The notes below the pieces were generated by a model. That model saw only the letters and a list, made by a program, of their open reading frames with translations. It was not told the DNA's origin and did no database searches. From the NCBI RefSeq assembly GCF_000373925.1, contig NZ_KB892708.1:331733-395732 (forward strand): a stretch of 64,000 nt of DNA, in the 5' to 3' direction. Made by a program: the position numbers and the translations under genes. The DNA comes from Actinopolymorpha alba DSM 45243. Its GTDB lineage: Bacteria; Actinomycetota; Actinomycetes; Propionibacteriales; Actinopolymorphaceae. Position 1 is the stretch's first letter. Each line of letters starts with the position of its first letter. Shown here piece after piece: positions 8,661 through 16,580 of this stretch.

Positions 8661-9167
8661 ATGAGCGAGCAGGCTTCCACCTCGACCTCTACGTCAGCCT
8701 CAGGCTCCGCTGAAGGCTCAAGCTCCAGTTCAGCTGCAGCATCAACCTCAACCTCAGCTTCAGGGTCTGCTTCCGGGGCCGACCCGCGACTTGGCCTCAC
8801 CGTCGCCCATCGCCGGTACGTGTCGTACGCCGATGCGCACTACGCGGGCAACCTGGTGGCCGGCGGGTACGTGCTCTGCCTGTTCGGCGACGTCGCGACC
8901 GAGGTGTGCGTACGCACCGACGGGGACGAGGGGCTGCTGGCGTCGTACGCCGACGTGCAGTTTCGCGCCGCCGTACGCGCCGGCGACCTGCTCGAGGTGT
9001 CGGCCACCGTGGTGCGGGTTGGGAGGCGGAGCCGCGACCTGGACCTCGCGGCGCGAGTCCTCGCCCGGGGGGAGCCGGAGCGTGGGGAGTCGGCCGCGCG
9101 GGTCCTCGACGAGCCGATCGTCGCGGTGACGGCCCGGGCGACGGTTGTGGTGCCGGCATTCCCATGA
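8661..9167 (+). CDS. kal: 3-aminobutyryl-CoA ammonia-lyase, hotdog fold, with low-complexity N-tail
   Basis: Kal removes ammonia from 3-aminobutyryl-CoA to give crotonyl-CoA, the last specific step of lysine fermentation. The core from about residue 40 (LTVAHRRYVSYADAHYAGNLVAGGYVL to VVVP) has the single hotdog domain and length of the family. The ATG 8661 start overlaps the end of the third repeat in ATGA; the longer open frame merely reads through repeats. The first 35 or so residues are almost only Ser, Thr, Ala and Gly, encoded by CCTCAGCCTCAGG-like microsatellite DNA rich in TCA codons, which are rare here. That tail is absent from typical Kal proteins and probably arose by repeat expansion. 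Confidence 0.83.
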   Translation: MSEQASTSTSTSASGSAEGSSSSSAAASTSTSASGSASGADPRLGLTVAHRRYVSYADAHYAGNLVAGGYVLCLFGDVATEVCVRTDGDEGLLASYADVQFRAAVRAGDLLEVSATVVRVGRRSRDLDLAARVLARGEPERGESAARVLDEPIVAVTARATVVVPAFP

Positions 9168-9780
9168 TCTCGCTGCCTGCGATACGCTCCGTGCTGTCCC
9201 GCTTGCCGATCTTGTAAGCCTTCGACACGCCGGGATCCGACACGCCGAACGTCCGACAAAATTTGGGCGTCGCGCAGGTGGACCGAAAGGGCCGATGACC
9301 TGCGTGTTTATGGCGTCTGTGCAGGTCATGGGCTGGTTGACACCACCCGGCCTTCCTCGCCATCGTCGTGTCCTGTCCACCGCAGGTCGATTCGGCTCGG
9401 GCCGGAGTCCTGGTCCTCGCGTGAGGAGTCCGGAGCCAGTTCTCGTACCACGCGACGACTTGGGACCCGCTCCGTGCGGTGGGGTGGCCACGGAACGGTC
9501 CGCCGCCCAGTAGACAACGATGCGTGGCACGCAGCCTGCGGGTCGCGCGTCGGTCCGAAGGGCGTGCGGGCCGTTCCGTCTCTCCAAGAGCCCGCGACCT
9601 CCGAGGTCCCGGGCTTGTCTGTTACGTGCACTTTGCCCCGCCCAGTTCTGAGCCCGGGGACACCAGAACACAGCTACGCGTTGTACCGTCCTGACATCTG
9701 GTGACGCCGGGATCCGTCGCGTTCGTCATCGACGTTCGTGAGCCCCCGTACCGGCTCAGTCCCCACCTCGGAGAAGGGCG
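9168..9780. other. 613-base stretch without a convincing gene
   Basis: No open frame here resembles a known protein or has a ribosome site; the long minus frame across 8760-9671 is a shadow of kal extended into non-coding DNA. A small hairpin is visible, ATGACCTGC (9295-9303) with GCAGGTCAT (9321-9329). The promoter of lnt should lie toward the right end. Confidence 0.5.
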
Positions 9781-11397
9781 GTGGCCTTGACGGTCGACGA
9801 GCGCACTGTCGAGCGCGCGAGCGTCGCGACGAGCGCCACCGGCACCAGGAGACGCATGGACACGCTGCCCTCGCGGCTCGCGCTCGCGGTGGTGGCAGGC
9901 GCCTCCCTCGCCGTGACCTTCCCGCCGCTCGGCTGGGTGTGGCTCATGCCGTTCTCCGTGGCCGTTCTCACGCTGGTCTGTCGGGGCGTGAGGGTACGCC
10001 GGGGAGCCCTGCTGGGCTTCGGGTTCGGAGTGGGCTTCTTCCTCGTGCTGCTGCAGTGGTCCCGGGTCGCCGGCCTCGACGGTTGGCTCGCCCTGAGCCT
10101 GGTCGAGGCCGCGTTCATGGCGGCTCTCGGCGCCGGTCTCACCCTCGTCACGCGGCTGCGGCTCTGGCCGGTCTGGGCCGCCGCTCTCTGGGTGGGCGTC
10201 GAGTTCGCACGGGGGGTGTTCCCGCTGGGGGGATTTCCGTGGGGTCGGCTCGCGTTCGCCCTCGACGACACCCCTATGGCCGCGCTCGCGAGCCTGGCCG
10301 GTGTGCCGTTCGTGTCGTTCGTCGCCGCCCTGGTCGGCAACCTCCTGCTCTGGGCTGTGCTCGCGCGTGGGCGCGGGCTCGGCGTCCGGGGAGTTGCCGT
10401 GGGCGCGGCCGCGGCGCTCGCCTTCGGCGGGCTGCTCGTGCCACTGCCGACCGCGGGGGAGGGCACGGCCACGGTCGCTGTCGTCCAGGGCAACATCCCC
10501 GGCCGCGGACTGGAGTTCCTCGGCCGCGCGCGTACCGTCACCCGTAACCACCTCGCGGCCACCCAGGAGCTGATGCGCGACGTCGAGGCGGGCAGGGTGC
10601 CCCGGCCCGACTTCGTGCTCTGGCCCGAGAACTCCACCGACATCGACCCGTTCAACGACCTGATCACCCGGGACACCGTGGAGCAGGCTGTCCACACCGC
10701 CGGCGTACCGATCCTGGTCGGTGCCATCCTCGACGGCCCAGGCCCCTACTACCGTCGTACGACCGGTGTCGTCTGGGACCCGAAGACCGGGCCGGGACAG
10801 ACCTACGTCAAACAGCATCCGGTGCCGTTCGGGGAGTACATCCCGTTCCGCCAGCTCCTCCTGCCCTACATCGACCGGCTGCAGCTGGTGGGGCGCGACA
10901 CCTACGCGGGTAACAAGCCTGGCACGATGCGGATCGCCGGCTACGACGTCGGTGAGGTCATCTGCTTCGAGATCGCCTACGACGGCATCGTCCGCGAGGT
11001 CGGCCAGGGAGACTCGCAGATGCTGGTCGTCCAGACCAACAACGCCACCTTCACTGGCACCGGCCAGCCTCAGCAGCAGTTCGCGATCACCCGGATGCGC
11101 GCGATCGAGTACGGCAAGGAAGCTCTCGTCGCGTCCCCGAACGGCATCAGCGGCATCATCGCCCCCGACGGAAAAGTGATCGCGCAGTCGAAGGAGGCCA
11201 CCCGCCAGGTGTACGTCGCGAAGGTGCCGCTGCGCACCACGCCGACGTTGGCCGCCCGCCTGGGCGCGGTTCCCGAATGGTTATTGATCGCCGTCGGCCT
11301 GGGCGCGGTTGGTCTCGCCCTCAGTCGCCGGCGCCGGCGCACGTCCACGGATCCGGACACCGATCGGGCGACACCAGAGCACAAGGGGGCCGCGTGA
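9781..11397 (+). CDS. lnt: apolipoprotein N-acyltransferase
   Basis: Lnt transfers a third acyl chain to the N-terminal cysteine of lipoproteins at the cytoplasmic membrane. About six hydrophobic segments fill residues 30-220, followed by the nitrilase domain. The catalytic triad is visible: Glu283 in WPENST, Lys344 in YVKQHPVPFGEYIP and Cys395 in EVICFEIAYDG. A final membrane segment lies near residue 505. GTG 9781 follows GGAGAAGG. The stop is the TGA of a GTGA whose GTG opens a diverged repeat unit, after which ppm1 begins. The Lnt-Ppm1 pairing is known from mycobacteria and other actinomycetes. Confidence 0.92.
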   Translation: MALTVDERTVERASVATSATGTRRRMDTLPSRLALAVVAGASLAVTFPPLGWVWLMPFSVAVLTLVCRGVRVRRGALLGFGFGVGFFLVLLQWSRVAGLDGWLALSLVEAAFMAALGAGLTLVTRLRLWPVWAAALWVGVEFARGVFPLGGFPWGRLAFALDDTPMAALASLAGVPFVSFVAALVGNLLLWAVLARGRGLGVRGVAVGAAAALAFGGLLVPLPTAGEGTATVAVVQGNIPGRGLEFLGRARTVTRNHLAATQELMRDVEAGRVPRPDFVLWPENSTDIDPFNDLITRDTVEQAVHTAGVPILVGAILDGPGPYYRRTTGVVWDPKTGPGQTYVKQHPVPFGEYIPFRQLLLPYIDRLQLVGRDTYAGNKPGTMRIAGYDVGEVICFEIAYDGIVREVGQGDSQMLVVQTNNATFTGTGQPQQQFAITRMRAIEYGKEALVASPNGISGIIAPDGKVIAQSKEATRQVYVAKVPLRTTPTLAARLGAVPEWLLIAVGLGAVGLALSRRRRRTSTDPDTDRATPEHKGAA

Positions 11398-11464
11398 GCG
11401 AGCGAACAATTCAACGCAGCGCCTTGAGTGCCTCATGCGCACCCGGAGCGAAGCGAGGATGCGT
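11394..11464 (+). repeat. diverged single copy of the 80-bp mini-ORF repeat
   Basis: GTG 11394 overlaps the lnt stop and opens a 24-codon frame (MSERTIQRSA... ending CAPGAKRGCV). Its TGA (11466-11468) overlaps the ppm1 ATG at 11465. The last 40 bases match the repeats at 8421-8660 closely (CCTCATGCGC, GGAGCGAAGCGAGGA). Both flanking genes stay coupled through the insert. Confidence 0.85.
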
Positions 11465-12241
11465 ATGAGCGAGTCAGTGGAGCGGACCTTCGCCGACCTG
11501 GGTCGGATCCTCGTCGTCCTGCCTACCTACAACGAGGCGGACAACCTCGAGCGGACCCTGAAGCGGCTCCGGGCGTCGGTGCCGGAGGCGGACGTCGTTG
11601 TCGCCGATGACGCCTCGCCTGACGGGACGGGCGAGATCGCCGACCGGGTAGCGGCTGAGGACCCCCAGGTTCACGTACTACACCGGCCCAGGAAGGCAGG
11701 TCTTGGCACCGCCTACCGCGAGAGCTTCGCCTGGGGGCTGGAGCGCGGTTACGACGTCCTCTGCGAGATGGACTGCGACGGCTCCCACCAACCCGAGGAG
11801 TTGCCGCAGCTGCTGGCGGCCCTGCGTACCTCCGACCTGGTGATCGGGGCCCGCTGGGTGCCGGGCGGTCGGGTCAAGAACTGGTCGAAGGCGCGGGAGG
11901 TGTGGTCCCGCTGCGCGAACCTCTACGCGCGGCTTGCGCTCGGCCTCCCGCTGGGCGACGCGACCGCGGGGTTCCGGGCGTTCCGCCGAGCTACTCTCGA
12001 GGGGATCGACCTCCACGACGTCGCGTCGCAGGGGTACTGCTTCCAGATCGAGCTTGCCTGGCGGGCCTACCGGACCGGTTTCCGGATTGCCCAGGTGCCG
12101 ATCGTGTTCCTCGAACGCGAGTACGGCACCAGCAAGATGGACCGGAACGTCATGATCGAGTCCTTCCGCCGGGTGACCGCGTGGGGCGCGGCGTACCGCG
12201 TCCAGCAGATCCGGGAGCTGGTGTCCGGGAAACGAAGGTGA
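11465..12241 (+). CDS. ppm1: polyprenol monophosphomannose synthase (GT2)
   Basis: This enzyme transfers mannose from GDP-mannose to polyprenyl phosphate, supplying the lipid-linked donor for protein O-mannosylation and lipoglycan assembly. The 258-residue GT2 domain shows VVLPTYNEADNL at the N-terminus, VVADDASPDGTG and the metal-binding MDCDGSH (DxD-type) near residue 100. GFRAFRR and YGTSKM are also family blocks. There are no C-terminal membrane segments, as in actinobacterial soluble Ppm1 domains that rely on adjacent Lnt for membrane contact. The ATG 11465 start overlaps the repeat mini-ORF stop. The stop overlaps the fxsA GTG. Confidence 0.9.
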   Translation: MSESVERTFADLGRILVVLPTYNEADNLERTLKRLRASVPEADVVVADDASPDGTGEIADRVAAEDPQVHVLHRPRKAGLGTAYRESFAWGLERGYDVLCEMDCDGSHQPEELPQLLAALRTSDLVIGARWVPGGRVKNWSKAREVWSRCANLYARLALGLPLGDATAGFRAFRRATLEGIDLHDVASQGYCFQIELAWRAYRTGFRIAQVPIVFLEREYGTSKMDRNVMIESFRRVTAWGAAYRVQQIRELVSGKRR

Positions 12242-12726
12242 ACGCTCTGATGCCGCTGCTCGCACTCCTCGCACTGATCGGCCTACCCCTGCTGGAGATC
12301 TACGTCATCATCCAGGTGGGACAGGTGATCGGCGGTTGGTGGACGCTGGCCGCTCTGCTCACGGTCAGCGCGGCCGGTCTGTGGCTGGTCAAGCGCGAGG
12401 GCCGACGTACCTGGCGGGCCCTCAACCGCGCGCTGGAGGAACGCCGGCCGCCCGACGGGGAGCTGCTCGATGCCGGACTCGTCCTGGTCGGCGGGGCGTT
12501 GATGGTGGCGCCCGGGTTCGTCACCGACGCGGCCGGGCTGGCGCTGCTCTTCCCAGGCACCCGGCCAGTCACGCGACGCATGCTCAGGTGGGTTCTCGGT
12601 CGCCGGCTCGCCCGCCAGATGGAGCGGGTACGCCGCGCCAATGGTGGGCCCGGTGTCCCCGCTGGGTCGTCGCCCGGACCCGTGATCGAGGGCGAGGTTG
12701 TCGACCGGCGAGAGACCACGCCCTGA
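12238..12726 (+). CDS. fxsA: FxsA family membrane protein
   Basis: This is a 162-residue integral membrane protein starting at GTG 12238, inside the last codon of ppm1. Hydrophobic segments lie at about residues 3-24, 28-48 and 80-105. The text PLLEIYVIIQVGQVIGGWWT and the later GALMVAPGFVTDAAGLALLFP are signature segments of FxsA (known from phage T7 exclusion suppression in E. coli when overproduced). Its physiological role is unknown. A soluble basic tail (VLGRRLARQMERVRR) and acidic end follow. Confidence 0.87.
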   Translation: MNALMPLLALLALIGLPLLEIYVIIQVGQVIGGWWTLAALLTVSAAGLWLVKREGRRTWRALNRALEERRPPDGELLDAGLVLVGGALMVAPGFVTDAAGLALLFPGTRPVTRRMLRWVLGRRLARQMERVRRANGGPGVPAGSSPGPVIEGEVVDRRETTP

Positions 12727-12751
12727 CCAGGTGCCCGGGCGCGGCTTCCCG

Positions 12752-14041
12752 TCAGGCCGACTCGCGTGGACCTTCGTCCGCCTCGGCCTGAGCAAGGAAG
12801 AGGGTGCGTTCGCCATCGTTGCGGGTGAGCGCGGCGGCGCGTTCGAACTCCTGCCGTGCCTCGGCGTGCCGGCCGAGCTTGGCGAGCAGGTCACCGCGGA
12901 CCGCAGGTAGCTGCGGGTAGTTCCGCAGCGTTCCCTCGGCGCGGAGCGTGTCAACAAGAGCCAGCCCTTCGGCGGGGCCGACGGCCATCCCGACCGCCAC
13001 AGCGCGGTTGAGTTCCACGATGGGTGACGGTCGCACGTGGGCGAGCACCTGGTAGAGCGCGGCGATCCGGTCCCAGTCGGTGTCCTCAGGTGTGGCCGCC
13101 CTGGCGTGGCAGGCAGCGATCGCGGCCTGTAACGCGTACGGACCGAAGGCGCCGTCGAGGGTTCCGGCGCGTTCGAGTGCCGCCAGGCCGCGCCGGATCA
13201 ACAACCGGTCCCACCGCCTGCGGTCCTGTGCCGGTAGGAGGACGGGTTCGCCGGACGGGCTGGTGCGCGCGGGTGTCCGGGACGCCTGCAACTCCATCAG
13301 TGCGATGAGGCCGTGCACCTCGGGTTCGCTGGGCATGAGACCGGCCAGGATCCGGCCGAGACGCAGCGCCTCGTCGCACAGTGCCGGGCGCATCCAGTCA
13401 ACGCCGGCGGTCGCTGAGTAGCCCTCGTTGAAGATGAGGTAGATGACCTCAAGAACAGACGACAGTCGTTCGCCCAGCTCACCCGGCGTCGGAAGCTCGA
13501 ACGCCACCTGCTTCGTGGTGAGGGTTCGCTTCGCGCGGACGATCCGCTGTGCGACCGTCGGCTCTGGCACCAGGAACCCACGCGCGATCTCCACGGTGGT
13601 GAGCCCACCGAGCAGCCGGAGTGTCAATGCCACCCGGGAGGCGGTGCTGAGCACCGGATGACAGGCAGTGAAGACCAACCGCAGCAGGTCGTCACCGATG
13701 TGATCATCGATGGCGGCGACGAGGTCGGGCCCGGCAGTGGCCTCCTGCACGGCGAGTGCCCGACCGAGCTCCGCGAGCTTGTCCTCGTAGCGGTACTGCC
13801 GGCGCAGGATGTCGATCGCGCGGTGCTTCGCGGTGGACATGAGCCAGGCGCCCGGATTGTCCGGGACGCCTGACTCGGGCCACTTCTCCAATGCGATCAC
13901 CAAGGCGTCCTGGGCGAGCTCCTCGGCGACACCGACATCGCGGACGATCCGGGAGAGGCCCGCGATGAGCCTGGCTGACTCGATCCGCCAGACCGCCTCG
14001 ACGGCACGGCGGGCGGCTTGATGGTGGTCGGCAGCCATCAT
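12752..14041 (-). CDS. ECF42-type RNA polymerase sigma factor with TPR-like C-terminal extension
   Basis: Region 2 (about residues 8-85: AEELAQDALVIALEKWPE, LMSTAKHRAIDILRR) and region 4 (about 125-175: LRLLGGLTTVEIARGFLVPE) are clear. They are followed by the roughly 200-residue helical extension (DUF6596 and TPR-like) that defines ECF42. This group has no anti-sigma factor; the extension is thought to be required for activity. The gene lies just downstream of a DGPF-domain gene, the hallmark ECF42 partner and usual target. Start at ATG 14041 (or 14038); an in-frame start at 14059 is also possible. Confidence 0.9.
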   Translation of the reverse strand: MMAADHHQAARRAVEAVWRIESARLIAGLSRIVRDVGVAEELAQDALVIALEKWPESGVPDNPGAWLMSTAKHRAIDILRRQYRYEDKLAELGRALAVQEATAGPDLVAAIDDHIGDDLLRLVFTACHPVLSTASRVALTLRLLGGLTTVEIARGFLVPEPTVAQRIVRAKRTLTTKQVAFELPTPGELGERLSSVLEVIYLIFNEGYSATAGVDWMRPALCDEALRLGRILAGLMPSEPEVHGLIALMELQASRTPARTSPSGEPVLLPAQDRRRWDRLLIRRGLAALERAGTLDGAFGPYALQAAIAACHARAATPEDTDWDRIAALYQVLAHVRPSPIVELNRAVAVGMAVGPAEGLALVDTLRAEGTLRNYPQLPAVRGDLLAKLGRHAEARQEFERAAALTRNDGERTLFLAQAEADEGPRESA

Positions 14042-14123
14042 GGCTACCGATCCAACCATCCCGGCGTGACTCTCGGCCCGAAGGACGCGTTGGGTCCGAG
14101 TTGGGTACGCGTTGGGTACAGAC

Positions 14124-14492
14124 TCAGGCCGGCGGTGCGAAGTCCTCGGGTCCGAACATCTGGAGTACCTCAGCCTCGCCTTCCCAACCCGGCCACAGGT
14201 CGCGGTGCAGCTTCAGGAACCGCGAGGTCCACTCGACCGCCTCCTCCTTCGTACGCACCTGGTAGATCGCGTAGCTGATCCACTCCTTCGACTCCGCGAA
14301 CGGACCGTCGGTGACATCCAGCTCCCCGCCGCTGACCTGGAGCTTGGCGGCCGCGCTGGGTGCGAGTCCGCCGGTATCGAGCAGCGCACCGGCCTTCGCG
14401 GCATCCTCCCCGAGCTTCATGATCGCCTCCATCAACGCCGGCGGAGGTGGGGTGTCGGGCTGAGTTCCCTTGCCGATCACCAGATAACGCAT
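14124..14492 (-). CDS. DGPF-domain (YCII-related) protein, ECF42 partner
   Basis: This 122-residue protein carries the name-giving motif DGPFAESKEW near residue 80, in a ferredoxin-like YCII-related fold. Such proteins are the common regulon members of ECF42 sigma factors; their biochemical role is unsettled. ATG 14492 follows an AAGGAGAAG site, and the longer upstream frame lacks one. The sigma gene follows in the same direction 82 bases later, so the two may be co-transcribed. Upstream, GGTCGA and CGTTCGA on the minus strand (about 14527-14553) are a possible but unproven ECF42 promoter. Confidence 0.9.
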   Translation of the reverse strand: MRYLVIGKGTQPDTPPPPALMEAIMKLGEDAAKAGALLDTGGLAPSAAAKLQVSGGELDVTDGPFAESKEWISYAIYQVRTKEEAVEWTSRFLKLHRDLWPGWEGEAEVLQMFGPEDFAPPA

Positions 14493-14589
14493 GGTCTTCT
14501 CCTTCTCTCTTCCGAGCTCGTGCCCGGTCCGGCCGACCGGGGGTCCTGCACACACTTCGAACGGAGGCCTCAGATATCGACCTGCCGCC

Positions 14590-15270
14590 TCACGTGCTCA
14601 ACTGGCGGCCGAGCCGCGCCGCGAGCGCCGTGAGCCAGGCCCAGGCGAGTACGACGGTGATACCGAACGCCACATTGGTCGCGGCGCTGCCCGCTCCGGC
14701 GCCGACACCGATGAATCCGACGGCGAAGAGCACCCCTGTGACCCGGGAGAACCACGCCCACCCCGGGCTGTCTTCGGCCGCGAACCGGGCGCCGAGCACC
14801 AGGCAGGCGGCGATCAGGCCAGCGAAACCGATGCCGCCGGCGACGAAGTGCAGCATGCCGTGCCAGCTGACCTGGGCCTCGTCAGCGGTCGTCCCCTGCG
14901 GGAACCCGGGCATCGGATCCGCGACGAACACGCCGCCCGCGACCAGACCCAGGCCGTAGAGCCCGAGCAGTCGAGGTGCCCACGTCGTTCCCCGCCCCGA
15001 GCGCAGCACCCGTCGTACTCCGATCGCGAACGTGACGGTCAGCACCCCGGCCAGCACCAGGTTGCTGATCTGGATCCAGCCGAGGTCGCCGTTGGCGAGC
15101 ACACTCCAGGGGTGGCGGGCGAGGTTGAAGCCGTCCCGCGTGAGTGCCTGGGCGAGGGAGACCGCGACATAGGTCGGGCCCGCGATCGCACCGCAACGCA
15201 GCAGCCCGGCCGTCATCCTGGTCCGCTCGGTGGTCGCCGGCAGGTCCGCGACGATCGTCCTCTTGGGCAT
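14590..15270 (-). CDS. DUF998-like multi-pass membrane protein
   Basis: Start at ATG 15270, seven bases after AAAAGGAGAG, giving 226 residues. Six hydrophobic segments are readable from about residue 20 to the end, with small loops (HPWSVLANGDLGWIQISN, DPMPGFPQG, WHGMLHF). This pattern fits DUF998 proteins, frequent in actinomycetes and without a known function. It lies upstream of, and is read in the same direction as, the DGPF and ECF42 genes and could belong to that regulon, which is inference from position. Confidence 0.72.
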   Translation of the reverse strand: MPKRTIVADLPATTERTRMTAGLLRCGAIAGPTYVAVSLAQALTRDGFNLARHPWSVLANGDLGWIQISNLVLAGVLTVTFAIGVRRVLRSGRGTTWAPRLLGLYGLGLVAGGVFVADPMPGFPQGTTADEAQVSWHGMLHFVAGGIGFAGLIAACLVLGARFAAEDSPGWAWFSRVTGVLFAVGFIGVGAGAGSAATNVAFGITVVLAWAWLTALAARLGRQLST

Positions 15271-15430
15271 CGTCCTCTCCTTTTCCAGACTGGGCCGGCC
15301 ACGGTTGGCCGGGCCTTCTCTGGGGCTTCGAACGAGAGGACGCGGTCTCGACATCAGGGCCAAGATTTTTTCGACGATTCTTGACCGGACGTCGCGCGAG
15401 CCGATCGCCGCGACGCTCGCCGGACATGAT

Positions 15431-15463
15431 CGAGCCGCGTCGCACGGGATGCGACGCGGCTCG
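15431..15463 (-). terminator. hairpin downstream of rbpA
   Basis: CGAGCCGCGTCGCA (15431-15444) pairs perfectly with 15450-15463 around a 5-base loop. It sits about 40 bases past the rbpA stop on the minus strand. There is no long T-run immediately after it, which is common for actinobacterial terminators. Confidence 0.7.
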
Positions 15464-15504
15464 GGATCGGGGAATGGCTCAGGGGGTGTGCATTGGATGA
15501 GCCG

Positions 15505-15906
15505 TTACGCGCTGCGTTGGCGGGGTGTCTTGGGTGTCTTCGGGGGCTCGTCCCGGTGGAGGTGGTCAGGGCCGATCTGTCCCGAACGCAACAGCTCCAG
15601 CCGCTCGGAGAGCAGTTCCTCGAGCTCGTCGATGCTGCGCCGCTCGAGGAGCATGTCCCAGTGGGTGCGCGGCGGCTTGACGTGCTTGGGCTCGGGACGG
15701 TCACCGTCGACGCGTACCGCTTCACCCCCGCAGCGAGGGCATTCCCAAACCGACGGGACTTCGGCGTCCGCGGCGAAGGGAAGATCAAAGTGGTGGGAGT
15801 GCGGGCAGTCATACCCGACCAACTGCCGCGGTGCGGGAGCGATCTCCCGATCATCCTCATAGCTCGCGGCGCCAAGCCGGGAGCCTCTCAGTGCGCGCTC
15901 CGACAT
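15505..15906 (-). CDS. rbpA: RNA polymerase-binding protein RbpA
   Basis: RbpA is an actinobacterial protein that binds the primary sigma factor and core RNA polymerase and stabilises the open complex. The 133-residue sequence begins MSERALRGSRLGAASYEDD, has the zinc-type segment with YDCPHSHHF and WECPRCGGE (about residues 32-60), and ends in the sigma-interacting helix (LERRSIDELEELLSERLELL). ATG 15906 lies five bases after GGAGG. A SigR-type promoter lies about 45 bases upstream, matching known oxidative-stress control of this gene in Streptomyces. Confidence 0.95.
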   Translation of the reverse strand: MSERALRGSRLGAASYEDDREIAPAPRQLVGYDCPHSHHFDLPFAADAEVPSVWECPRCGGEAVRVDGDRPEPKHVKPPRTHWDMLLERRSIDELEELLSERLELLRSGQIGPDHLHRDEPPKTPKTPRQRSA

Positions 15907-15950
15907 AATGCCTCCATCCCCCTCCATCGTGTATGGACCTCGATGGCCCT

Positions 15951-15978
15951 AACGTCTGGGCCCCCGCCCAGGATTCCC
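15951..15978 (-). promoter_or_regulatory. SigR-type promoter of rbpA
   Basis: Read on the minus strand, GGGAAT (15978-15973) is followed after 19 bases by GTT (15953-15951). This agrees with the GGAAT-N18/19-GTT consensus of thiol-stress sigma factors SigR/SigH, and rbpA is an established SigR target in Streptomyces coelicolor. The resulting leader would be about 35-40 bases. Confidence 0.7.
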
Positions 15979-16224
15979 CGGAGCGGAACGCGCGAATCGC
16001 AGCGCGTTGGTGCGTTTGCTGCTAGTAGCGGCCGATGTCCTGATCCGGAAGCGCCTGGCGGGTGCACGCTGCCGGGGAGGAACAGCTCGTGGGGCGATGC
16101 CGTGAGGCCCTATCTCAGAACGTCCGCCGGGTGCGCCGAAGCTCCGCCGCCACAGGTGAGGTTTGGTAAGCCTTCGCGGCGAGCCGCCGGTCGTCTCACA
16201 GGCCGGACTGCTGGCGGCCCGGTT

Positions 16225-16292
16225 CATGATCAACTTGCAGAAATCGCCCAGATTTCGCGCGAAACGTGGGCGATTTCTGCAAGTTGATCATG
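16225..16292. repeat. 68-base near-complete palindrome (26-bp arms)
   Basis: CATGATCAACTTGCAGAAAT... (16225-16250) is perfectly complementary to 16267-16292. The 16-base centre itself contains the palindrome TTTCGCGCGAAA, so nearly the whole element folds on itself. It lies between divergent transcription units (rbpA and the kinase-like gene). Confidence 0.88.
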
Positions 16293-16580
16293 GTCCGGTT
16301 CCCGCTCAATCAGATCCGGCAACCTCTCCGACGCCAGAGGTTTTGAATAAGCCACGATGTCAGACAGCGGGGGTCCTTGCGCGGCAAGTCGTCACCATGC
16401 AAGGCAAATTGGGCGTGCTTCGTGGGGACATGGCGCGTGAGGTCGGGTCCGTCTCACATGGCGTACACCCAACGGTTTCGGATGCTGAGACATGTGGGTC
16501 CTTCGCTGACCCGGCAGCCGTTTTGAGAAGCTCCACGGGCTACTGTCCGGAGCCCTGGCGCTTCGACGGGAGAGGCGTAC

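Larger units (their letters stand above)
15907..16580. other. 674-base stretch, promoter and repeats, no gene
   Basis: This region holds the rbpA promoter at its left end, a 68-base palindrome at 16225-16292, a motif at 16337-16363 shared with 1693-1721, and GTTTCGGATGCTG at 16475-16487 shared with 31351-31363. No open frame has a ribosome site or recognisable product. Confidence 0.55.

Noticed and set aside
8760..9671. 303-codon minus frame over kal and the gap after it
   Set aside because: It depends on kal antisense for most of its length; no start signal and no recognisable domain.
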